NCBI RefSeq assembly: GCF_000282975.1
Contig: NZ_ALJC01000126.1
Span: forward strand, 1-48,446
From: Pseudomonas psychrophila HA-4
GTDB taxonomy: Bacteria > Pseudomonadota > Gammaproteobacteria > Pseudomonadales > Pseudomonadaceae
Reading direction: 5' to 3'
Length of the DNA: 48,446 nucleotides
In this document: piece by piece, positions 15,788 through 24,350 of the stretch
How positions within the stretch are numbered: the stretch's first letter is position 1
Layout of the letters: every line of letters starts with the position of its first letter
Notes under the pieces: model-generated
What the model was told of the DNA's origin: nothing
The model's database searches: none
The model's input: the letters and a program-made list of their open reading frames with translations, nothing else
Made by a program: the position numbers and the translations under genes

Positions 15788-18700
15788 TCAGTGGATGGCC
15801 GGTGGTGGGTTTTTGTTCTCTTTGATTCTGTACCAGGCCACGTACAGCGCCGGCAAAAACAACAGCGTCAGTAGGGTGGCCGAGATGATGCCGCCGATCA
15901 TGGCGTACGCCATCGGCCCCCAGAACACGTCACGCGCAATCGGGATCATGCCCAGACTGGCCGCTGCGGCGGTCAGCAGGATGGGCCGACGACGGTGATG
16001 CGTGGCCTGTACCACCGCGTGCCACGGGTCGAAGCCGTCGCGTTCGAACTGGTCGATTTGGGTCACCAGAATCACCGTGTTACGAATGATGATGCCGATC
16101 AGCGCCAGGATCCCCAGAATCGCGATAAAGCCCATCGGCGTGCCGGTGGGCACCAGCGCCAACACCACGCCAATCAGGCCCAGCGGCGCGACGCTGACCA
16201 CGATGAACATTTTCTGCACGCTTTGCAGTTGGATCATCAAAAAAGTCGCCATCAAAAACAGCATCAACGGGATGACTTTGGCAATCGGGCCTTGGGCCTT
16301 GGCGCTTTGCTCCACGGTGCCGCCGGTTTCGACCTTATAGCCTTGAGGCAGCTTGGCGATAAAGTCATCGATGGTCGGTTTGAGCTCGTCCACCAGGTCA
16401 ACCGCCTGAATGTTGCCGCGCACCGCAGCCTTGAGGGTCAAGGTCGGTATGCGGTCACGGCTCCAGACCAGCGGCTGCTCCAGCTCGTAACGCACCGAGG
16501 CAAACGCCAGCAACGGGATCGAGGTGCCGCTCGGTGTGGTGATTTGCAGGTTGAGCAGGGTCTCTGGCGTGTTGCGCTCGCTGCCATTGGCCCGGCCGAC
16601 GATGTCGATCAAGTAGATGCTGTCTTTGACCTGGCTGACGGTGGCGCCGGTGACGATGCTGTTCATCACTTGCGCGACGTCTTCGGATGACAAGCCAAAC
16701 TGGCGAGCCTTGTCCTGCGCGATGTCGACCCGCAGCACCTTGCCCGGTTCGTTCCAGTTGAACAGGGTTTCCCCCACGTTCGGGTTGGCGTCCAGCACGG
16801 TGGCCAGGTCGATGGCGTGTTTGCGCACCTGGTCGATGTTCGGGCCGCTCACCCGGTATTGCAGCGGTTGGCCCACGGGCGGGCCCAGTTCCAGGGTGTG
16901 CACGTAACTGCCGATGCCGACAAATTCTTCACGCAGGCGTTTGTTCAGGCGCTCCATCAATACGTCGCGGCTCTCAAGCCCGGTGCTGACGATCACCAAC
17001 TGGGCGAAGAACGGGTTTTGCAGTTGCTGGTCCAGGGGCAGGTAGAAACGGATCGCGCCCTCGCCCACGTAGGTACTCCAGCGCACGATGTCCGGGTCGT
17101 CCTTGAGCGAGGCTTCAAAGCGTTGGGTGACTTTGAGGGTTTCCTGGATCGAGGCGTTTTGCGGCAGGTTCAAATCCACCAGGATTTCAGGGCGCTCAGA
17201 GGCCGGGAAGAACTGGTTTTGCACAAAGGTCATGCCCACCACCGAGGCCAGGAACATCGCTGCCGTGCCGCCGATGGTCCACCAACGATGGGTCATGCAC
17301 CACAGCAGGCCGGTGTTGAAGGCCTGGGCCAGCCGTCCTGGTTTTTGAGGCTTGGGTTTAACCTTGGAGGGCAGTACGTGCACGCCCAGCACCGGGGCAA
17401 ACAACACGGCCACCACCCAAGACACCAGCAGGGCGACGCCGATCACCGCGAACAGGGTGAAGGTGTACTCCCCCGCCGCGCTGTTATTGAGGCCAATCGG
17501 GACAAAGCCCGCCACCGTGACCAAGGTCCCGGTGAGCATCGGGAAGGCCGTGGAGTGGTAGGCAAATGTCGCGGCTTGCTGTTTGGTTTCGCCTAGCTCC
17601 AGCCGCGAGATCATCATCTCCACGGTGATCATCGCGTCGTCCACCAGCAGGCCCAGGGCGATGATCAGCGCGCCCAGCGACACACGTTGCATGGCGATGC
17701 CGGTGAACTCCATGAACACAAAGACCAGCGCCAGCACCAGCGGGATAGAGATCGCCACCACCATGCCTGCGCGCAGGCCCAGGCTGATAAAACTGACCGC
17801 CAAGACGATGATCACCGCCTCAAACAGCGCGCTGGTGAAGCCGTGCACGGCCACCTGAACCACCTCGGCCTGGTCAGAGACCATGTGCACGCCCACGCCC
17901 ACCGGCAGTTGCGCGGTCAGTTCATTGATGCGCTGTTGCAGTTGCTGGCCGAATTCCTGAATGTTGCCGCCGGTGTTCATGGCCACGGCCAGGCCGATGG
18001 CCGGTTGGCCGTTGTAATGGAACATCGGCGCGGCCGGGTCGACATAGCCGCGGGTAATGTCGGCCACGTCCGCCAGTCGGTAGAAGCGGTTGTTGACCCG
18101 CAGGTTGACCGCCTCAAGGTCGGCCACGCTGTGGAACTGGCCGGAGGCGCGCACCGACATACGCTCAGGCCCGGCTTCAATGACGCCCGCCGGGGTCACG
18201 GCGTTTTGCTCTTGCAGGCTTTGCAGAATGTGCTGTTGATCGAGGCCCAGAGCGGCCAGTTTGCGGGTCGAGAAGTCGAGGTAGAAGGTTTCGGCCTGCT
18301 CGCCGATGGTCATCATCTTGCCGCGATTGGGGATGTCGCGGATCCCCAGGCGCACCTCTTCGACGTAGTCGCGCAACTGACGCATGCTGATGCCGTCGCC
18401 GGTAAAAGCGTAAATCGTGCCGTAGACATCACCGAACTCATCGTCGAACCCCGGGCCTTGGATGCCTTGAGGGAAGTCGCCGCGAATGTCGCCGATCTTT
18501 TTGCGCACCTCGTACCAGATATGCGGGATGAGCTCGGCCTTGGTGGTGTCTTTCAAAAACACAAACACCGTGGACTCGCCCGGCCGGGTGTAGCTCTGGA
18601 CGTAGTCGAGAGTATCTAGCTCTTCGAGCTTTTTCTCGATGCGGTCGGTGATTTGCAGCATGGTGTCATCCACCGTGGCACCGGGCCATTTGGTCTGGAT

Positions 18701-18850
18701 CACCATGGTTTTGATGGTAAAGCTGGGGTCTTCGGCGCGGCCCAGGTTGAAGTACGAAAAGAACCCGGCAAGCACCGCGACGAACATCAGGTACCACACG
18801 AATGACTGATGCTCGAGGGCCCACTCGGACAGGTTGAATTTCCCATTCAT
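15788..18850 (-). CDS. triC: RND efflux pump inner-membrane transporter, TriC-like
   Basis: A 1020-residue, 12-segment proton-driven resistance-nodulation-division transporter. Two large periplasmic loops follow membrane segments 1 and 7. The proton-relay acidic pair Asp404-Asp405 is present in segment 4 (LLVDDAMITVEM). In segment 10 the position equivalent to AcrB Lys940 is Arg923 (GIIIRNTVILV). The two upstream genes encode adaptor proteins, the arrangement of TriABC (triclosan efflux, working with OpmH) in P. aeruginosa. No outer-membrane channel is encoded here. It overlaps the triB stop by 4 nt. Substrate is not readable from sequence. Confidence 0.85.
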   Translation of the reverse strand: MNGKFNLSEWALEHQSFVWYLMFVAVLAGFFSYFNLGRAEDPSFTIKTMVIQTKWPGATVDDTMLQITDRIEKKLEELDTLDYVQSYTRPGESTVFVFLKDTTKAELIPHIWYEVRKKIGDIRGDFPQGIQGPGFDDEFGDVYGTIYAFTGDGISMRQLRDYVEEVRLGIRDIPNRGKMMTIGEQAETFYLDFSTRKLAALGLDQQHILQSLQEQNAVTPAGVIEAGPERMSVRASGQFHSVADLEAVNLRVNNRFYRLADVADITRGYVDPAAPMFHYNGQPAIGLAVAMNTGGNIQEFGQQLQQRINELTAQLPVGVGVHMVSDQAEVVQVAVHGFTSALFEAVIIVLAVSFISLGLRAGMVVAISIPLVLALVFVFMEFTGIAMQRVSLGALIIALGLLVDDAMITVEMMISRLELGETKQQAATFAYHSTAFPMLTGTLVTVAGFVPIGLNNSAAGEYTFTLFAVIGVALLVSWVVAVLFAPVLGVHVLPSKVKPKPQKPGRLAQAFNTGLLWCMTHRWWTIGGTAAMFLASVVGMTFVQNQFFPASERPEILVDLNLPQNASIQETLKVTQRFEASLKDDPDIVRWSTYVGEGAIRFYLPLDQQLQNPFFAQLVIVSTGLESRDVLMERLNKRLREEFVGIGSYVHTLELGPPVGQPLQYRVSGPNIDQVRKHAIDLATVLDANPNVGETLFNWNEPGKVLRVDIAQDKARQFGLSSEDVAQVMNSIVTGATVSQVKDSIYLIDIVGRANGSERNTPETLLNLQITTPSGTSIPLLAFASVRYELEQPLVWSRDRIPTLTLKAAVRGNIQAVDLVDELKPTIDDFIAKLPQGYKVETGGTVEQSAKAQGPIAKVIPLMLFLMATFLMIQLQSVQKMFIVVSVAPLGLIGVVLALVPTGTPMGFIAILGILALIGIIIRNTVILVTQIDQFERDGFDPWHAVVQATHHRRRPILLTAAAASLGMIPIARDVFWGPMAYAMIGGIISATLLTLLFLPALYVAWYRIKENKNPPPAIH

Positions 18851-19917
18851 TGCGAGCTTTCCTTGTCGAGTCTGACTTTTTGTCCGGGTTTAAGGCTGTA
18901 GGTGCCCGCACTGACCACGGTGTCCCCGCTGCTGATGCCGCCCGAAAGCAACACGGTGTTGCCGTCACGCCGCCACACGGTCACCTCCCGGGTGTTGGCG
19001 GTGAGTGTTTGCGGGTCGACGACCCACACGCGGGTCTTGCCGTCGGTTTCTTGCAGGGCGGTGTGCGGCACTTGGAAGTGCTGGGTAATCGGGCTGCTGA
19101 CGGTCACGCTGATGGAGCTGCCGAGGCGGAAGGCGGGCGGAGTCTGGTCGAGGGTCAACCGCACGCGGCGGGTGCGCGTAGCGCTGTCGGCCTGCGGCGC
19201 GATTTCGCGAATATGGGCGGTGGTGTTGACGTTCGGGTCGAGTTGACCAGCGACAAAAAACACCACGTCTTTGGGCAGCGCTTCGGCCAGCGTCGCGGGG
19301 AGGTCGATCACCGCTTCCTTGATTTCAGGGCGCGCCAAGGTAGTCACGGCTTCACCGACACTGACCACCTGACCGGCCTCGACCGCCCAATCGGTGATCA
19401 CTGCGTCATGGTCTGCGCGCAGGTTGCAGTAACTGAGTTGGTCTTTGGCCTGATTGAGCGCGGCGACGGCCTGTTGCATCGACGCGTCAGTGGTTTTGAG
19501 GTCGGCTTGCGCCGCGTCGAGTTGCGCTTGTGCGCCTACGCCCTGATTGAACAGCTCTTGCTGACGGCGGGCATTGGCCTTGGCGTTGATTAATTGCGCT
19601 TGGACCTTGGCCAGATCGCCTTGGGCTGCGCGCACATTGTTCTGCTGATCGGTGGGGTCGAGGCTGGCTAAAATCTCGCCTTCTTTGACCATGGCCCCGA
19701 CATCGTGAAGGCGCCGAACAATACGGCCCGGCACGCGAAAGCCCAAGGTGCTTTCGTAGCGGGCCTCAATGTTGCCGGCAAAGCGCCCCAGCTGTTGGGT
19801 CAGGTCGGGTTTGGCCACCACGTAGAGCACGGGCCTGACGGGTTGTTCAGGCGGCTTTTTTTCAGAGCAGCCCAGCAACAATACGGCCGCGAAGGGCGCT
19901 ATCCATAGGCGGTTCAT
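18847..19917 (-). CDS. triB: RND efflux periplasmic adaptor lipoprotein, TriB-like
   Basis: A 356-residue membrane-fusion protein. A lipoprotein signal ends in VLLLGC (lipidated Cys near residue 15). After it come a barrel-sandwich half, a long helical hairpin (about 95-160, rich in Gln/Ala, e.g. AQLDAAQADLKTTDASMQQA), the second lipoyl half and a beta-barrel. It would link TriC to an outer-membrane channel. I start at the ATG at 19917 (MNRLWIAPF), which overlaps the triA stop as ATGA. A longer upstream frame has no signal peptide. It ends in another ATGA overlap with triC. Confidence 0.85.
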   Translation of the reverse strand: MNRLWIAPFAAVLLLGCSEKKPPEQPVRPVLYVVAKPDLTQQLGRFAGNIEARYESTLGFRVPGRIVRRLHDVGAMVKEGEILASLDPTDQQNNVRAAQGDLAKVQAQLINAKANARRQQELFNQGVGAQAQLDAAQADLKTTDASMQQAVAALNQAKDQLSYCNLRADHDAVITDWAVEAGQVVSVGEAVTTLARPEIKEAVIDLPATLAEALPKDVVFFVAGQLDPNVNTTAHIREIAPQADSATRTRRVRLTLDQTPPAFRLGSSISVTVSSPITQHFQVPHTALQETDGKTRVWVVDPQTLTANTREVTVWRRDGNTVLLSGGISSGDTVVSAGTYSLKPGQKVRLDKESSQ

Positions 19918-21005
19918 AACGCTATCCCCCCTTCTGGCGTGGGCGCTATCTCGACCTGCATGCCGGGGTGTAGCAATTGTCCGCCTGCGACCACAACGTT
20001 CTCTCCGTCCTTGAGGCCATCGTTGATGATCACGCTGCCGGTGAGGTAGCGCCCCACGGTCACGCGTTGTATCCGCACGCTGTTTTGACCGTCGACTACC
20101 CACACCGCAGGTTCCGAGACATCTTTGGTCAGGGCTGACCATGGCAGCTCAACGCTGGGACGAGGCGCGGGGCTCAGGTTGACGGTCACAATCGAGCCTA
20201 AATCCATGCCCTTGGGCAAGGTGTCCAGTTGCACCTTGATTTGTAGCGTGCCGCTTTGCGCTGCCACGGTCGGGGTGATCTCGCGGATCTGGCCCTTGAC
20301 CTTGATGGTCGGGTCGCTCAGTAACGTGACTTGCACGGTCGGGTCTTTGGGCGGCTCAATAAACAGCGACTCGTACACGTTAAATACCGCGTCGCGGGCG
20401 CCCTCACGGGCCAGGGTAAAAATCGGCATGGTGGCTTGCACCACTTGGCCGACCTCGGCCTGGCGCGCGGTGATGACGCCTGGCGCTTCGGCGACAAGGT
20501 TGCTGTAACTCAGTTGCTCGCGGGCATTGGCCAATTGCGCCTGTGCGGCGGTCAGGGCGCTTTGGGCGCTAAGTTGCGCGGCGTTGGCGGCATCGTATTC
20601 GCTTTGGCTGGTGTAGCCTTTTGGCAGCAGTTTTTGCTGACGAATAAATGCAGCGCGTGTTTGCACCACTTGCGCCTGCTGCGCATAAACGCTCGCCTGC
20701 GCGGTTTGGACCTGGATTTTCAGGTCTTTGGGATCAAGACGGGCCAACACTTTATTGGCCTGGATGTGATCGCCCACATCGACCTTACGCTCGATAATCT
20801 TGCCGCCCACGCGGAATGAAAGCTGCGTTTCGACCCGTGCCTGAATATCGCCGCTGAGTTGAATGGGAGGTGCAAATTCGCGCGTGCTCACCTGCTGCAC
20901 ATAGACCCGTGGGGACAAAGGCTCTTTGGGGCCTTCTTTGCCACAAGCGGTCAGGAGCGCCAAAAGGCTTAAGCCCCAAACACACTTGATTCGTTGACCA
21001 GCCAT
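19914..21005 (-). CDS. triA: RND efflux periplasmic adaptor lipoprotein, TriA-like
   Basis: A 363-residue membrane-fusion protein and first gene of the efflux operon. The signal peptide ends in a lipobox, LLALLTAC. The barrel-sandwich segment FRVGGKIIERKVDVGDHI is typical, with an alpha-hairpin at about 95-165 and a beta-barrel after it. The two adaptors differ from each other, and in TriABC both are needed for function. The ATG at 21005 (MAGQRIKCVWG) has AAAGGAGT directly upstream. It is divergent from the ATPase gene at 21122. No dedicated regulator gene is adjacent. Confidence 0.85.
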   Translation of the reverse strand: MAGQRIKCVWGLSLLALLTACGKEGPKEPLSPRVYVQQVSTREFAPPIQLSGDIQARVETQLSFRVGGKIIERKVDVGDHIQANKVLARLDPKDLKIQVQTAQASVYAQQAQVVQTRAAFIRQQKLLPKGYTSQSEYDAANAAQLSAQSALTAAQAQLANAREQLSYSNLVAEAPGVITARQAEVGQVVQATMPIFTLAREGARDAVFNVYESLFIEPPKDPTVQVTLLSDPTIKVKGQIREITPTVAAQSGTLQIKVQLDTLPKGMDLGSIVTVNLSPAPRPSVELPWSALTKDVSEPAVWVVDGQNSVRIQRVTVGRYLTGSVIINDGLKDGENVVVAGGQLLHPGMQVEIAPTPEGGIAL

Positions 21006-21121
21006 GCAGACTCCTTTGCGCGATGCCGATTTACGGGACGATACGACACATAGCGTAGAACAGGGTTCAGACTTTGTGGGACTCTGTGCACGCCTTTCCC
21101 GCACTGTTTTGAGGTCACCCT

Positions 21122-22282
21122 ATGCTCACCACTCTGGCGGTGGCCAATTATCGTTCCATCAACCAGTTGATCGTCCCGTTGGCCCGGCTCAATTTGATTA
21201 CCGGCCCAAATGGCAGCGGTAAATCCAATCTGTACCGAGCACTGCGTTTACTGGCCGAGACGGCTCAGGGCGGGGTGGTCAATGCGCTGGCGCGTGAAGG
21301 CGGGTTGGAATCTACGTTCTGGGCGGGGCCCGAGGTGGTTTCGCGGCGCATGAAGTCAGGCGAGGTGGCCATCGAGGGCGGGCCGCGTAACAAGGTCAAG
21401 CGCTTGCGCATGGGCTTTGCGGGCGAAGACTTCAGCTACGCCATCGCCTTGGGGGTGTCGCCACCTGAGCGTTCAGCGTTTACCCTCGACCCGCAAATCA
21501 AGCATGAAAGCATTTGGGTTGGCCCCAGCTACCGCCCGGCCAGTGAGCTGGTGGAGCGTAATGGCCCGATGATTCGTGCCCGTACTGAGCGCAGTTGGCA
21601 GGTGCTGGCGCAACACACGCCGATGTTCGACAGCTTGTTCGATCAAGTCGGCAGCCTGCAGGCCTCGCCCGAAGTGCTGCGGCTGCGGGAGTCGATTCGC
21701 GGTTGGCGCTTTTATGATCACTTTCGCACCGACCCTGATGCGCCGGTCCGTCAGCCGCAACTGGGCACGCGCACGCCGGTGCTGCACCACGATGGCCGTG
21801 ACCTCGCGGCGGCCCTGCAAACCATCCTCGAAATGGGCGACCCGCAAGCCCTGCACAGCGCCATCAGTGACGCCTTCCCCGGCGCGCGGCTGAAGATCAA
21901 TGCGTTGCCCGGAGGGCGTTTTGCTGTCGAGTTCTATCAAGAGGGTTTGTTGCGGCCATTGTCGGCGGCGGAGCTGTCAGACGGCACCTTGCGTTACTTG
22001 CTGCTGGTGGCCGCCCTGCTCACGCCGCGCCCGCCGACGCTGATGGTGCTCAACGAGCCCGAGACTAGCCTGCACCCCGACCTGCTGCCCGCGCTGGCGC
22101 GGTTGATTATTCGCACCTCGCATCATTCCCAAGTGTGGGTGGTGTCCCACGCCCGGCGGCTGATTGCCGCCTTGCAGCAAGACCCGGAGTGCAACTGCAT
22201 CGTGCTGGAAAAAAATCTTGGTCAGACCGAGGTCGTGGGGCAAAGAATGCTGGATCAACCGGCTTGGCATTGGGCGGATTGA
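21122..22282 (+). CDS. AAA/ABC-type ATPase, COG4637-like
   Basis: A 386-residue soluble ATPase of the RecF/SMC-like AAA_21 class. It has a Walker A GPNGSGKS (28-35), an ABC-type signature LSDGTLRY (285-292), and a Walker B-like MVLNEPETSLHP (Glu312 and Glu314). It has no coiled coil of SMC length and no nuclease (TOPRIM) domain, so it is not a full OLD nuclease. The function of this family is not established. Relatives occur as stand-alone genes and next to defence genes. The gene is divergent from the efflux operon and ends 2 bp from a convergent orphan Rhs gene. Confidence 0.8.
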   Translation: MLTTLAVANYRSINQLIVPLARLNLITGPNGSGKSNLYRALRLLAETAQGGVVNALAREGGLESTFWAGPEVVSRRMKSGEVAIEGGPRNKVKRLRMGFAGEDFSYAIALGVSPPERSAFTLDPQIKHESIWVGPSYRPASELVERNGPMIRARTERSWQVLAQHTPMFDSLFDQVGSLQASPEVLRLRESIRGWRFYDHFRTDPDAPVRQPQLGTRTPVLHHDGRDLAAALQTILEMGDPQALHSAISDAFPGARLKINALPGGRFAVEFYQEGLLRPLSAAELSDGTLRYLLLVAALLTPRPPTLMVLNEPETSLHPDLLPALARLIIRTSHHSQVWVVSHARRLIAALQQDPECNCIVLEKNLGQTEVVGQRMLDQPAWHWAD

Positions 22283-22284
22283 GA

Positions 22285-23271
22285 TCATCCTTTTCGAATG
22301 TCCGCTACCTGGTTGCTATCCCTCATGCTTTCGGATGATTGAGATGAAGTCGTTCTTGATAGCGTGCTTGATTGAGGCGTTATCGATGATGCAGAGCTAT
22401 CAATAATAATTTCCTCGAGAGGACGGCTGGGGACAGCCGCAACCGGTGCCTTTTTTATGCCCCACGTGAAGGGGCCCTTTTTCAGGCGATGAAGGGCGGC
22501 TCCTACTGCGCCTCCTGAAACGGCTATACCGCTGAGGACTGTGGCAGTTACCAGTAATTGGGTCGGCACACTGTTTGGGGCGTACTCAGCCAACGTTAAA
22601 CGAGCGAGGGTCACGCCGCTTGCCCCGACAGTGCCGACGGTAGTTGCAACCTTGGTTGCCGCTCTAAAACTGATTTTTTTATTCCAGATTTTTTTCACAG
22701 CGCTCATGAATCCCATGCTGGGCTGCGTGCTCAGCAATGCACCCGCAAAACCAATGACGGCTGAAGCGAGAACCAGACTGAACTGCCCACTGGGATCGCT
22801 ACGGTTCACCGGGTCGCCAGAGCAATACGCATAGGTATTGAGCCCACCTTTGCCAAACGGGCTTAACGTGTCGGGGCTGTTAAAGCGCATCAATACAGGG
22901 TTGTACGCGCGGCGACCGTTGCCTAGCAGATAGTGGCCGGTCAACGGATCGGGTGCTTCTCCGTTAAACCCTAATAGTCCCTGCTGCCCACCATGATGAC
23001 CATAAGGGGTGTAAGCCCGCGGGTAGTGGTGTGCGCCGCTGAGGGAGTGCAAGACGCTGCGTTGCAGGTCGGTGCTCATCAACAGGGTTTCTGATGTGCG
23101 TTTTTCGGCCAGCAATAGGTCGCGGTGTTGGAAGACAGTCTGGCGATGTTCACCCTGGCGTATCGTGTTCAAGCGTTCATGTTGATAAAAACGCTGCATC
23201 GGCGGTTGGGCGTCGATTGTATCCGTTGTTAAGCGATCCAAAGGATCGTAGGCATAGCATTTAAGAGGCAT
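22285..23271 (-). CDS. Orphan Rhs-core protein with hydrophobic variable tail (A)
   Basis: A 328-residue protein with the Rhs-repeat-associated core near the middle: ITGHYLLG-type block (PLTGHYLLGNGRRAYNP), RFNSPDTLSPFGKGG, and the junction NTYAYCSGDPVNRSDPSG at about residue 165. It lacks the long YD-repeat barrel of true Rhs proteins. After the core, a unique tail of about 160 residues has two Gly/Ala-rich hydrophobic segments and a Ser/Thr-rich end. In Rhs systems such tails are toxins, but no toxin domain is recognised. The ATG at 23271 follows AAAGAG. A start 48 nt upstream is also possible. Confidence 0.75.
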   Translation of the reverse strand: MPLKCYAYDPLDRLTTDTIDAQPPMQRFYQHERLNTIRQGEHRQTVFQHRDLLLAEKRTSETLLMSTDLQRSVLHSLSGAHHYPRAYTPYGHHGGQQGLLGFNGEAPDPLTGHYLLGNGRRAYNPVLMRFNSPDTLSPFGKGGLNTYAYCSGDPVNRSDPSGQFSLVLASAVIGFAGALLSTQPSMGFMSAVKKIWNKKISFRAATKVATTVGTVGASGVTLARLTLAEYAPNSVPTQLLVTATVLSGIAVSGGAVGAALHRLKKGPFTWGIKKAPVAAVPSRPLEEIIIDSSASSITPQSSTLSRTTSSQSSESMRDSNQVADIRKG

Positions 23272-23367
23272 GTGGGTTGGCTCTTTGCTGGATGTCCGCT
23301 CAGCTTTGCCGCAAACCATATCCTTGCCTACCTGTGAAACCTGCTAGGTAGTTTTGCCAATCAATAA

Positions 23368-23401
23368 AAAACGCCGACGCTTTACTAGCCGTCGGCGTTT
23401 T
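23368..23401 (-). terminator. Strong rho-independent terminator of metQ
   Basis: A 12-bp stem, AAAACGCCGACG with CGTCGGCGTTTT, with a 10-nt loop. On the minus strand it is followed by a T-rich run (TTTTTTATT), 20 bp after the metQ stop. It isolates metQ from the downstream Rhs gene. Confidence 0.85.
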
Positions 23402-23420
23402 CAGTGAAGCGGGCGCTCAA

Positions 23421-24203
23421 TCAGAACGCAGGCAGCACCGCACCTTTGTATTTCTGCTCGATAAACGCTTTCACTTCCGGGCTGGTCAGGGCTTTGGCCA
23501 GTTTCTGGATAGCCGGGCTGTCCTTGTTGTCTGGACGCGCCACCAGGAAGTTAACGTAAGGCGAATCAGCCCCTTCGATGATCAGCGCGTCGGTGGCTGG
23601 GTTCAGGCCCGCTTCCAGCGCGTAGTTGGTGTTGATCATGTCCAGGTCGACCTGATCCAGCACGCGTGGCAGCAGTGCGGATTCAAGTTCTTTGAATTTG
23701 AAGTTATGCGGGTTTTTAGCAATATCTTTTGGCGTGGACACGGCGTTGGTCGGGTCTTTCAGTTCGATCAAACCGGCCTTTTGCAGCAGGATCAACGCAC
23801 GGCCGCTGTTGCTGCCTTCGTTAGGAATGGCGATGGTTGCGCCATCTTTAAGCTCAGACAGGTTTTTAACTTTTTTCGAGTAGCCGCCGAACGGTTCAAC
23901 GTGAACACCGATCACTGTCTCCAGGTTGGTGCCTTTGCCTTTGTTAAAGCTTTCGAGGTACGGCAGGGTCTGGAAGTAGTTGGCGTCCAGACGTTTCTCT
24001 GCGACCTGTACGTTCGGCTGAACGTAATCGGTGAAGACTTTGATTTCCAGATCAACGCCTTCTTTGGCGAGGGTCGGTTTGATCAGCTCAAGGATTTCGG
24101 CGTGCGGAACCGGGGTCGCAGCGACCACCAGCTTTTCGTTAGCCTGTGCTAGGCCTGCCGTCAAAGCAGCCGCCAATGCGGTAAACAACAGAACCTTTTT
24201 CAT
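23421..24203 (-). CDS. metQ: MetQ/NlpA-family substrate-binding protein
   Basis: A 260-residue periplasmic binding protein for a methionine ABC importer. The signal peptide MKKVLLFTALAAALTAGLAQA ends in AQA-N with no lipobox Cys, so it is probably soluble rather than a lipoprotein. NlpA/MetQ motifs include ATPVPHAEIL, LDANYFQTLPYL, IAIPNEGSNSGRALILLQ and MINTNYALEAGL. The permease and ATPase genes metI and metN are not adjacent, so it must use a transporter encoded elsewhere. It follows the sigma-54-type regulator by 147 bp that contain AT-rich dyads. The ligand could be methionine or another sulfur compound. Confidence 0.9.
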   Translation of the reverse strand: MKKVLLFTALAAALTAGLAQANEKLVVAATPVPHAEILELIKPTLAKEGVDLEIKVFTDYVQPNVQVAEKRLDANYFQTLPYLESFNKGKGTNLETVIGVHVEPFGGYSKKVKNLSELKDGATIAIPNEGSNSGRALILLQKAGLIELKDPTNAVSTPKDIAKNPHNFKFKELESALLPRVLDQVDLDMINTNYALEAGLNPATDALIIEGADSPYVNFLVARPDNKDSPAIQKLAKALTSPEVKAFIEQKYKGAVLPAF

Positions 24204-24289
24204 GCAATGTCCTTAAGTAAATGACCGTTCAGATGACGGTTTTATTGGAAGTCGGAGCGGACAATACCCAACTTTTTTATTCCAGAACA

Positions 24290-24304
24290 ATAATATTTTA
24301 TTAT
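24290..24304. promoter_or_regulatory. AT-rich dyad upstream of metQ
   Basis: ATAATA-TTT-TATTAT, a perfect 6-bp inverted repeat in an AT-rich stretch 87 bp upstream of metQ. It may be an operator or promoter element for sulfur-starvation control. No factor can be assigned. Confidence 0.35.
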
Positions 24305-24350
24305 CCGCTTAGATCGTTTGGTTATTAAATATCACGCCTACACGTGGGGG

